Of a DNA stretch of 39,365 nucleotides, positions 29,395 to 35,574 are shown in pieces; the first letter of the stretch is position 1, and each line of letters begins with the position of its first letter. Origin of the DNA: VGKU01 sp964388785 (GTDB lineage Bacteria > Patescibacteriota > Patescibacteriia > UBA9934 > GWF2-40-263); the NCBI GenBank assembly GCA_964388785.1, contig CAYMBX010000005.1, forward strand, positions 1 through 39,365, in the 5' to 3' direction. The translations under genes and the position numbers were made by a program. The notes under the pieces were generated by a model. It was given only the letters and a program-made list of their open reading frames with translations. It did not search any database and was not told the DNA's origin.

Positions 29395-29831
29395 ACGTTT
29401 TTGGATCGCCGCGTGTGCAACAAGAGTGAAAAAATCAAAATGAGGGTAATCAGTAATTGGGAGGTCACGCACAGCGCACACCACGCGCGCAAAACAAAGG
29501 CTTCCAAAAATGTCAGATACAAACTGAACACAAAGCCGCCTGCGCTCGCGATGACAAGAAACAGCGACAAAGACCTGTCCGACGATTGACGTTGTTTTAA
29601 GAATGCTGCAACGGCCAGAAAGACGTATCCCACCACTCCAATCAGGGCGACCGGGATCCCCCAAATAGTGGAATACGCACCTTTGTTAACGATATCGCAA
29701 TTCACGGTTTCACTCAGTGTACAAAACGAACCAGAAACAAATCCCGAATTATGCAGGAGCGAGTAGAGCGAAATCGCCAAGCCGAGCAAGGAAAAAAACA
29801 GAATAGCTTTGATGAGCGATGAGATCGTCAT
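29391..29831 (-). CDS. Vitamin K epoxide reductase (VKOR) family protein
   Basis: The protein has 146 residues and four membrane helices. Bacterial VKOR homologs reoxidise periplasmic thiol oxidases using quinones. The CTLSETVNCDIVNKGAYSTIWGIPVALIG region carries the first cysteine pair plus the conserved Ser and the GIP turn. WCALC near 118 is the redox-active CXXC before the last helix. The thioredoxin-like gene ends 2 nt upstream, so the pair probably makes and recycles disulfides in exported proteins such as the cysteine-containing pilin. Confidence 0.88.
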   Translation of the reverse strand: MTISSLIKAILFFSLLGLAISLYSLLHNSGFVSGSFCTLSETVNCDIVNKGAYSTIWGIPVALIGVVGYVFLAVAAFLKQRQSSDRSLSLFLVIASAGGFVFSLYLTFLEAFVLRAWCALCVTSQLLITLILIFSLLLHTRRSKNV

Positions 29832-29833
29832 AG

Positions 29834-30226
29834 TTATTCATCGGCAGGAAGTTCGCAGCCTGTTTTCTCTGAAAGTTCGGTCAGTGTCCGTTCACCCGAA
29901 AGTCGGCTGCCATCCGGAAATTCCCAGGTCGGATATCCTTCGATATTCGCATCTTTGCATGTCTGGTTCATCGCACGAGAGCCGGGATCCGAACATTCCG
30001 TATAGTTAATTTTATCGAAGGCACCCTCAAATTCGGCTTTCTGGTTTGAACAGTGCGGGCACCACCATGCACCGTACATTTTCACCCCTTGATCGGTCAG
30101 ACACTGCGCGAAGGAATCATAGCGCGAAGGCCCCCGTTCACGAGAAGAAACCACGATCAGCAATACCACGACAATCACGGCCGCGGCAATATACAAATAA
30201 TTCGCAGATGAATGGGAATGTGACAT
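29834..30226 (-). CDS. Membrane-anchored thioredoxin-like protein
   Basis: The protein has 130 residues. A single N-terminal helix (YLYIAAAVIVVVLLIVV) anchors a short thioredoxin-fold domain outside the cell. The active site is YGAWWCPHCSNQK near 52, and a conserved cis-proline is seen in IEGYPTWEFPDG near 98. The CPHC sequence is DsbA-like and favours oxidation. Extra cysteines flank the domain. It is the probable partner of the adjacent VKOR. A TATAAT hexamer lies exactly 9 nt before the ATG and no SD is present. Confidence 0.88.
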   Translation of the reverse strand: MSHSHSSANYLYIAAAVIVVVLLIVVSSRERGPSRYDSFAQCLTDQGVKMYGAWWCPHCSNQKAEFEGAFDKINYTECSDPGSRAMNQTCKDANIEGYPTWEFPDGSRLSGERTLTELSEKTGCELPADE

Positions 30227-30235
30227 ACGGCATTT

Positions 30236-30241
30236 ATTATA
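30236..30241 (-). promoter_or_regulatory. -10 hexamer of the Trx-VKOR-nuclease operon
   Basis: A consensus TATAAT, 9 nt before the ATG at 30226. There is no clear -35. The dus promoter is divergent from it. Confidence 0.6.
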
Positions 30242-30249
30242 CTCAACTA

Positions 30250-30278
30250 TTGATTTTTCTGCATATTTCGCTTACCAT
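30250..30278 (+). promoter_or_regulatory. Promoter of dus
   Basis: TTGATT (30250-30255), a 17-nt spacer and TACCAT (30273-30278); the ATG is 9 nt later. Confidence 0.65.
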
Positions 30279-30287
30279 CCCACCGTT

Positions 30288-31328
30288 ATGAAGTTGGAAT
30301 GGGAAAAAATAGATCGACCGATTATTGCGCTTTCGCCAATGGCCGATATGACCGACTCGGCGTTTTGTCGTACGGTACGCACCATCGTACCGGACAGTAA
30401 ATTAATTGTCTTCCGTGAAATGGTCTCCGCGGAGGCGGTTGTACGCGGGAACGAAAAAACACTGGACATGACAGACATTCATCCAGACGAGCGACCCATT
30501 GTTCAACAATTGTTCGGAAGCGATCCGGATACCATGGCCGAAGCTGCCCGCATCATTGAAGAACAGCATCATCCCGAAGGCTTTGACGTGAACATGGGTT
30601 GTCCGGTTTACAAAATCGTCCATAACTTCAACGGGGCTGCACTCATGAAAGAACCAGAACTCGCCACTCAAATCATTAAAAAAATGAAGGCGGCGATCAA
30701 CGTTCCACTCTCGATCAAAATTCGCACGGGCTGGAGCGATCCGTCAGAATGTCTGGAATTTGCCAAAGTCATTGAAGACGCCGGTGCCGATCTGATCACA
30801 ATTCACGGACGGACAAAGATGCAAGGTTATTCCGGGCAATCGGATTGGAATCGAATTGCCGAGGTGAAGAAGCATGTTTCCATTCCAGTGCTGGCTAATG
30901 GAGATATCCACACTGCGCCGTTGACTTTGCAAGCACTGAAACAAACCGGGTGTGATGGAGTACTTATCGCGCGCGGAGCACTCGGTCATCCTTGGATTTT
31001 CCGCCAAACGATCGATTTGTTAAACGGACAGGAACCGTCTGCCGTCACACTCTCAGAGCGCATTGCAGTGATCAAACAGCATCTCACCTTTCATCTCGAA
31101 CAATACGGACCTCGCGGAGTCGTGACGTTTCGCAAACATTTGAGTTGGTACTTTCGAGGACTCAGTGGAGCGAAACGGTTTAAAGAACGACTGCACACAG
31201 CACCCACCGCTGAAGAAGTTGTCTTGATCTTAGACGAAATGCTTGCGGATGGTCTGCACGATGAAGCGATTTCGACTCGCGACGCTCTTCATCCACTAGC
31301 TTCTCAACGCATGGTTTTAGCGAAGTGA
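30288..31328 (+). CDS. dus: tRNA-dihydrouridine synthase
   Basis: The protein has 346 residues. Dus reduces uridine to dihydrouridine in the tRNA D-loop using FMN. Signatures are ALSPMADMTDSAFC near 15, VNMGCPVYKIV near 100 (the catalytic Cys in GCP), KIRTGW near 145, ITIHGRTKMQGYSG near 170 and VLANGDIHT near 200 for FMN phosphate binding. The C-terminal helical domain is complete. It has no SD, and its -10 is 9 nt from the ATG, which predicts a leaderless message. Confidence 0.94.
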   Translation: MKLEWEKIDRPIIALSPMADMTDSAFCRTVRTIVPDSKLIVFREMVSAEAVVRGNEKTLDMTDIHPDERPIVQQLFGSDPDTMAEAARIIEEQHHPEGFDVNMGCPVYKIVHNFNGAALMKEPELATQIIKKMKAAINVPLSIKIRTGWSDPSECLEFAKVIEDAGADLITIHGRTKMQGYSGQSDWNRIAEVKKHVSIPVLANGDIHTAPLTLQALKQTGCDGVLIARGALGHPWIFRQTIDLLNGQEPSAVTLSERIAVIKQHLTFHLEQYGPRGVVTFRKHLSWYFRGLSGAKRFKERLHTAPTAEEVVLILDEMLADGLHDEAISTRDALHPLASQRMVLAK

Positions 31329-31360
31329 ATAAATTGGTAATACACCTAACACTCCTCCTG

Positions 31361-31423
31361 ACAGACAACATTGCTGTGTCGAGTGCACGCAGACAGAGCA
31401 ATGTTGTCCACCAAACGTTGGTT
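31361..31423 (-). repeat. Dispersed hairpin element, copy C
   Basis: On the minus strand AACCAACGTTTGGTGG is followed by an arm (31392-31408 on plus), loop TGCGTGCACTC (31381-31391) and an arm (31364-31380). The arms pair at 16 of 17 positions. TGTCAGGA follows. It is antisense to the flanking dus and RimK-like genes. Confidence 0.85.
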
Positions 31424-31436
31424 CATCACACACCCT

Positions 31437-32327
31437 ATGACCATCGGCATTCTCATCTTCTCCACCCCCAAATTCGAACAATACACCGGTGTTGAACGCT
31501 TAACTCAGGCCGCGCAAGAAATGGGGCATACGGTTGTCCATTTGTACGAACCGTTTTTCAATTTATCTGGGGATGAAATCTGGTACGAAGGAAAAAAAAT
31601 GTTGGATGTGGATGTGATCATCGCGCGTCCAAATTTCATTGAAGAGCCAGGATTGCATGCGCATGTGGTTCGGGCTCTGTTAAACAAAGGTCATCGCGTG
31701 ATCAACGGTCTCCTCTCTTACGGACCGGTGAAAAATAAAATCGAGCAGATTCAGGCGTTCGACCACTATGGACTTCCCTATCCCAAAAGCATCATTTCCA
31801 AACAACCTGAATTCGCAAAAGATGCGGCACGAAGACTTGGGTTTCCGGTGATTATCAAAGTCGCTTTCGGGACCGTGGGATCCGGCGTGTTTTATGCCGA
31901 CAGCGAAGAAACGTTCCAACCGATTGTGGATTATTTGGGAATTCGTGACCGCAATCCCGTCATTATCCAAAAATTTATTGCCGAAGCGGATCGAAAAGAT
32001 CTGCGTATTTTTGTCGTGGGTGATGAAATTGTCGCGGCGATGGAACGCACAGCGCCCGAACGGGACGTACGCGCCAACGCAACGCATGGTGGGATTGGAT
32101 CGCCTGTAGAGCTTTCGGATGCAGAAAAAACCCTTGCGCTCAATATTGCGCGAGGGTTTCAATTGGAAATCGCTGGGGTTGATCTCATTCGCTCTAAAAA
32201 CGGTCCGTTGGTATTAGAAGTCAATGCGAATCCTGGATTTGCTGAGCTCGAACGGGCAACCGACATTGATGTGGCGCGAAGGATCATTTCTTACGCAACG
32301 GAAACATTACGCGTACGCTTGCGGTAA
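31437..32327 (+). CDS. RimK-like ATP-grasp ligase
   Basis: The protein has 296 residues. RimK-type enzymes join amino acids (often glutamate) to a protein or small molecule with ATP. The ATP-grasp is supported by FPVIIKVAFGTVGSGVFYADS near 137 (Lys and glycine-rich loop), PVIIQKFIAEADRKDLRIFVVGDEIVAAMERTA near 180, and the magnesium-binding GPLVLEVNANPGF near 260 (E and N). The pattern EVNANPG is diagnostic. The acceptor is unknown. ATG at 31437 gives MTIGILIFS, the usual start; the longer frame would include hairpin element C. The last 21 bases overlap a convergent gene. Confidence 0.85.
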   Translation: MTIGILIFSTPKFEQYTGVERLTQAAQEMGHTVVHLYEPFFNLSGDEIWYEGKKMLDVDVIIARPNFIEEPGLHAHVVRALLNKGHRVINGLLSYGPVKNKIEQIQAFDHYGLPYPKSIISKQPEFAKDAARRLGFPVIIKVAFGTVGSGVFYADSEETFQPIVDYLGIRDRNPVIIQKFIAEADRKDLRIFVVGDEIVAAMERTAPERDVRANATHGGIGSPVELSDAEKTLALNIARGFQLEIAGVDLIRSKNGPLVLEVNANPGFAELERATDIDVARRIISYATETLRVRLR

Positions 32328-32621
32328 TTTGCGATCCTGTTCTTGCTTCCAATCCCGTAGAAGCGACACAAGCAAATCGCCTGCCGCATTGAGATCGTTT
32401 TCTTCCAACAACACCTGGACCTCTTTGTTCGTTTCCATTAATCTCCGACATTCCGCATTATATCCTTCGGCGACGTACTCATTTGCCGCCTCATTTGGAT
32501 CCTCGGAAAGATCAAGCAATTCGATGACCCGAATCTGAACAAGAATCATTCGTTCTTTCATCGATTCATGTTTTTTATACTGGGTCATATCAGGACTGAC
32601 ACTTTCTGTGTGTGGATGCAT
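32307..32621 (-). CDS. Small helical protein of unknown function
   Basis: The protein has 104 residues, mostly helical and acidic (MKERMILVQIRVIELLDLSEDPNEAANEYVAEGYNAECRRLMETNKEVQVLLEENDLNAAGDLLVSLLRDW). No domain is recognised. TACACT lies exactly 9 nt before the first ATG (32621), which supports this start over the later in-frame Met12 and Met21. Its 3' end overlaps the RimK-like gene by 21 nt in convergent orientation. Confidence 0.6.
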   Translation of the reverse strand: MHPHTESVSPDMTQYKKHESMKERMILVQIRVIELLDLSEDPNEAANEYVAEGYNAECRRLMETNKEVQVLLEENDLNAAGDLLVSLLRDWKQEQDRKLPQAYA

Positions 32622-32630
32622 AGTGCTGAT

Positions 32631-32636
32631 AGTGTA
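32631..32636 (-). promoter_or_regulatory. -10 hexamer of the 104-residue gene
   Basis: TACACT with 9 nt to the ATG at 32621. Confidence 0.5.
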
Positions 32637-32649
32637 GTTGAAACAGTAA

Positions 32650-32675
32650 AAAACAAAAAGCAGGCTGTTGCCTGC
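32650..32675 (-). terminator. Terminator of the small zinc-finger gene
   Basis: On the minus strand GCAGGC-AACA-GCCTGC followed by TTTTTGTTTTTT. Confidence 0.9.
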
Positions 32676-32708
32676 GAGGGGTTGGCCGGTGCGAACGGCG
32701 GTCGACGA

Positions 32709-32867
32709 CTACTTGCCGCCGGAGGCCTTCTTCTTGCCGCTGGTGCGCAGATGGCCGCGGAACTCCTTCCGCGAGCTCTTGTCGCGGCCGTGGCGGTACT
32801 TCTCCTGGTGCTGCGACATGGCCTTGGCGTTGTTGGTGCGGTACTGACAGTTCGGACACTTCTGCAC
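32709..32867 (-). CDS. 52-residue C2H2-type zinc-finger protein
   Basis: A GTG start at 32867 with SD AGGAGG 8 nt upstream. The protein begins with KCPNCQYRTNN and continues AKAMSQHQEKYRHGRDK, giving Cys4, Cys7, His20 and His26: C-x2-C-x12-H-x5-H, the spacing of a classical C2H2 finger. The remainder is very basic (SSRKEFRGHLRTSGKKK), so it could bind DNA or RNA. C2H2 fingers are uncommon in bacteria (Ros/MucR is the known group, with a different sequence). The gene has its own TTGACT-N17-TATTCT promoter and terminator and G/C-ending codons. Confidence 0.75.
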   Translation of the reverse strand: MQKCPNCQYRTNNAKAMSQHQEKYRHGRDKSSRKEFRGHLRTSGKKKASGGK

Positions 32868-32919
32868 GGTGAGACCCTCCTGTTAGTCAATCCGTGTGGA
32901 TTCACGGACGAGTGCGGGA

Positions 32920-32948
32920 AGAATACATGAAATGGCTCGAAAAGTCAA
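32920..32948 (-). promoter_or_regulatory. Promoter of the zinc-finger gene
   Basis: On the minus strand TTGACT (32943-32948), a 17-nt spacer and TATTCT (32920-32925). A small TCCGTG/CACGGA hairpin lies in the leader. Confidence 0.7.
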
Positions 32949-32971
32949 GACTTTATCTAAACCAACCAATG

Positions 32972-32999
32972 AAAAACACCGACAAATGTCGGTGTTTTT
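32972..32999 (-). terminator. Terminator of tRNA-Gln
   Basis: AAAAACACCGACA-AA-TGTCGGTGTTTTT. The complementarity extends beyond the core, through AACCAATG/CATTGGTT, into the tRNA CCA end. Confidence 0.85.
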
Positions 33000-33002
33000 C
33001 AT

Positions 33003-33076
33003 TGGTTCCGGGACTAGGATTCGAACCTAGGTTACCAGGGCCAGAACCTGGCGTCCTGCCACTAGACGATCCCGGA
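33003..33076 (-). tRNA. tRNA-Gln (anticodon CTG)
   Basis: The 74 nt include an encoded CCA. The acceptor stem TCCGGGA/TCCCGGA, the anticodon stem CCAGG/CCTGG with loop TTCTGGC (anticodon CTG) and the T-loop TTCGAAT are all complete. Together with gatA/gatC it fits a genome that may use the amidotransferase route, but that is not decided here. Confidence 0.95.
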
Positions 33077-33133
33077 GTGAAGTAAACGGAATCAACAAGC
33101 CGAAAGGCTGAAATATTTCATTTGAACGCCAGA

Positions 33134-33162
33134 AATATAGCATTTATCTCACTGTGCGTCAA
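33134..33162 (-). promoter_or_regulatory. Promoter of tRNA-Gln
   Basis: On the minus strand TTGACG (33157-33162), a 17-nt spacer and TATATT (33134-33139). The predicted 5' leader is about 50 nt and has a short AGCC-TTTC-GGCT hairpin. Confidence 0.7.
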
Positions 33163-33201
33163 AGCAAATAGACTTTTATAGGTATTCTGACTTATCAACA
33201 G

Positions 33202-33230
33202 TTGATCACATTTTTTGTTCATGTTACCAT
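33202..33230 (+). promoter_or_regulatory. Promoter of the 62-residue zinc-ribbon gene
   Basis: TTGATC (33202-33207), a 17-nt spacer and TACCAT (33225-33230); divergent from the tRNA-Gln promoter. Confidence 0.65.
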
Positions 33231-33270
33231 TGCGCCCGCTTGTCCAATCTCCCAGAAGGAACTCCAATCG

Positions 33271-33459
33271 ATGAGAATTGTCTGCGCATGGTGCCCTCCA
33301 CCCGGAAAAGATCTCCCGGGGAGCAATCCCAACGGAACACTGGTCTCCCACGGGATCTGCCACGACTGCAAAGAGCGCATACTCAAACAACTTCCGAACG
33401 TCGGCCCCACCACGGCCAAGCCAACGGCGGCAAACGGTACCATGCCCGCCCCACTCTGA
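33271..33459 (+). CDS. 62-residue zinc-ribbon protein
   Basis: The ATG at 33271 is preceded by AGAAGGA (33254-33260). The protein has CAWC near residue 5 and GICHDCKER near 28, giving two C-x2-C pairs about 25 apart, a treble-clef or zinc-ribbon layout. The SHGIC-x-x-C block resembles a short motif found near signalling domains in other bacteria. The tail is unstructured (Pro/Ala/Thr-rich). The frame is open upstream to 33202, but that part is the promoter. The role is unknown. Confidence 0.65.
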   Translation: MRIVCAWCPPPGKDLPGSNPNGTLVSHGICHDCKERILKQLPNVGPTTAKPTAANGTMPAPL

Positions 33460-33485
33460 TCCCAACTTCATGGGATCTTTTTTTA
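33458..33485 (+). terminator. Terminator of the zinc-ribbon gene
   Basis: GATCCCA pairs with TGGGATC, followed by T residues. The left arm starts in the TGA, and the T-run overlaps the dnaX stop codon on the other strand. Confidence 0.85.
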
Positions 33486-34937
33486 AACAACATTTCCCCC
33501 AAAGCTCTCGAGCAAATTTGCCACCGCTTCATCAGTCTCCGATTTTTTCACCACGGCTTTTACCTTCATTTTCTTTCCAAGCACCCGCTCAAGCACCTCT
33601 TCGATCACTTTTCGATTTTTATCTTTGTTCACCGTCTCCACATACAAATCATATCCGAATCCCAACTCGACATGTTCACCGGAGACACCGCATACCTCGC
33701 ACGACTGGATAAAAAGCGGAAGTGAGGCGTTGCACTCTTTAATCTGTGCAAAAACCTCCGGCCACTTATTGCGAACTTCATCGAGAGAAATCACGGGAAT
33801 GGTGTCGAAGACTTTATCTATTGCCTCAACAGGTGCCACAGACACATCCGTGTTGGGACGAGCCGAATCAACCCCCTGATTTTTTAAATCCTGCACCGAA
33901 GGCGGAGTCTGAGGACTCTGCCTGTACTCACTTGGGTTACACAACTCCATGACGGCAAGCTCTACCGGCAGTTGAGGCAAATGTTCTGACCGAATTCGTG
34001 AGCGTGCTTCAAGCAAGGAGGTAATCGCCTGACGCACAAAACCCGTTTGGTCATGAAATAATTCATCACGCAGTGCCGAAAGAACGTCATCCAAAAACGC
34101 TTTGAGATCAATCCCTTGCTCCAAAAATGTGTTCAAGTCATGAATCGTGGATTGTGCGTCTCGCGCACGGAGATGTTCTAAAAACGTGTTTACTTGAACA
34201 TGCGTGCTGGCAGGAAGCACAAGTGACGCTTCGGCCATGGTGATCTTCTTATCCCCCAATGCCAACACTTGCCCAAAAAGACTTTCCGCGTCGCGCGCGC
34301 ATCCCCCACTTTGCTTCACGATTTGGTCCAACACGTCCGTATCAACGACCACCCCTTCTTCCTTTGCGATTTTTTCCAAACGCAAACGCATTTTCTCGTT
34401 TGGAATCCTTCGAAAATCGAACCGCTGACACCGACTGACAATCGTCTCCGGAACTTTGTGAATTTCCGTCGTCGCAAGCACAAAGAGCACATGTGCCGGC
34501 GGCTCTTCAAGTGTTTTCAAAAGTGCATTGAACGCTGAGGTAGACAACATGTGCACTTCATCGATGATAAATACTTTCTTTTTCAGTTGATTCGGCGCAA
34601 AACGAACACTCTTGATAATATTTTCGCGAACATGTTCAACGTCCGTATTAGAGGCCGCGTCGATTTCATACACATCAAGAGCGTTTCCCGCGGCAATCTG
34701 CTCGCACCCCGTACAGACGTTGCAGGGCTCATTTTTCTTTGGCTTCTCACAGTTCGCCAACTTGGCAATCAAACGTGCCGTTGTCGTCTTTCCGACCCCC
34801 CTGGGACCGGTAAACAAATACGCGTGGGCAAGATTGCCCGCAGCGTATTGGTTTTGAATCGTTGTGGAAACGTGTTCCTGACCCACCAAATCCCCAAACG
34901 TCGAGGGCCGGTACACGCGATAAATCGCTTGTCCCAT
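33483..34937 (-). CDS. dnaX: DNA polymerase III subunit gamma/tau
   Basis: The protein has 484 residues. DnaX is the AAA+ motor of the clamp loader. Walker A is GPRGVGKTT (Lys50), a four-cysteine zinc module follows (Cys63, Cys72, Cys75, Cys78), FIIDEVHMLS is Walker B, and LATTEIHKVPETIVSRCQRF contains sensor 1 and the SRC arginine finger. ATG at 34937 gives MGQAIYRVYRP, the family N-terminus; the GTG at 34961 abuts the upstream stop and would add eight residues. The C-terminus is short, so a full tau-type tail is absent. I see no obvious frameshift site, but I did not search exhaustively. Confidence 0.95.
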   Translation of the reverse strand: MGQAIYRVYRPSTFGDLVGQEHVSTTIQNQYAAGNLAHAYLFTGPRGVGKTTTARLIAKLANCEKPKKNEPCNVCTGCEQIAAGNALDVYEIDAASNTDVEHVRENIIKSVRFAPNQLKKKVFIIDEVHMLSTSAFNALLKTLEEPPAHVLFVLATTEIHKVPETIVSRCQRFDFRRIPNEKMRLRLEKIAKEEGVVVDTDVLDQIVKQSGGCARDAESLFGQVLALGDKKITMAEASLVLPASTHVQVNTFLEHLRARDAQSTIHDLNTFLEQGIDLKAFLDDVLSALRDELFHDQTGFVRQAITSLLEARSRIRSEHLPQLPVELAVMELCNPSEYRQSPQTPPSVQDLKNQGVDSARPNTDVSVAPVEAIDKVFDTIPVISLDEVRNKWPEVFAQIKECNASLPLFIQSCEVCGVSGEHVELGFGYDLYVETVNKDKNRKVIEEVLERVLGKKMKVKAVVKKSETDEAVANLLESFGGNVV

Positions 34938-34961
34938 ATGCAAAGAGATCCGTTGCAACAC

Positions 34962-35573
34962 TCACGATGACAGGTTTGAAACGATATTTTCAACGGCCGC
35001 CCAGAGCGAATCTCCATCCCGTGGCACCAAAATGACCACCTCATCACCCGGGACACCTTTATAATACGTTACGCTGGCCGTGAGCACTTTATACACCCGT
35101 TCGCCGGCATGGACAACCGGCTCTTGCGTACTCGTATCCACATGCAAACGACCGATCAGACGCTGTCGTTCAACCGGCCCGATTTGCTTGTACAAATAGG
35201 TTCCGTCCGGCTGAATGGTCAGCTTCAAAATATCCCCTTCAACCAATTTTGATTTGGAAGCGTAATTGTGAGGAATGTCGTAGCGCAGACCGTCTGATCC
35301 GACCATACAAACGCCGTCAAACACCCCTTCAAGAACGCGATTGCCAGACTGCGTCCCAGACTCCTTCTCGCTCACAACCAAATCGACGAGCTGCCGCGTC
35401 GCACGGGCGGTATCGCCTGTTTCCAAAAGCTGAATGACATGTGTGATGCTGTCACGTACTTTCTTGAGCATTTGAACGGCAAGTTCCTGGCGCACATGTG
35501 TATGCTCTTTACCATGCGCGTGTGTTTCCGCCTCCGGTTCGTTTTCAAAAAGGAGTTCATCTTGTTCGATCAT
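34962..35573 (-). CDS. Conserved CPR protein of unknown function
   Basis: The protein has 203 residues. The first 40 are acidic and His-rich (ETHAHGKEHTHVRQE). A helix follows (QMLKKVRDSITHVIQLLETGD). The C-terminal 120 residues form a compact beta domain: VLEGVFDGVCMVGSDGLRYDIPHNYASKSKLVEGDILKLTI, then YLYKQIGPVERQRLIGRL and VYKVLTASVTYYKGVPGDEVVILVPRDGDSLWAAVENI. I recognise this domain from CPR genomes but not its function. It lies between the TraD-like ATPase and dnaX with almost no spacing, so all are probably cotranscribed. Confidence 0.7.
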   Translation of the reverse strand: MIEQDELLFENEPEAETHAHGKEHTHVRQELAVQMLKKVRDSITHVIQLLETGDTARATRQLVDLVVSEKESGTQSGNRVLEGVFDGVCMVGSDGLRYDIPHNYASKSKLVEGDILKLTIQPDGTYLYKQIGPVERQRLIGRLHVDTSTQEPVVHAGERVYKVLTASVTYYKGVPGDEVVILVPRDGDSLWAAVENIVSNLSS

Positions 35574-35574
35574 A

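Noticed and set aside
29395..29664. N-terminal extension of the beta-CASP nuclease
   Set aside because: The added residues are antisense-like reading through the VKOR gene in another frame; the conserved start and ATGA overlap support 29394.
33202..33270. Longer form of the zinc-ribbon protein starting upstream
   Set aside because: The added segment coincides with the TTGATC-N17-TACCAT promoter and the leader; the SD supports 33271.
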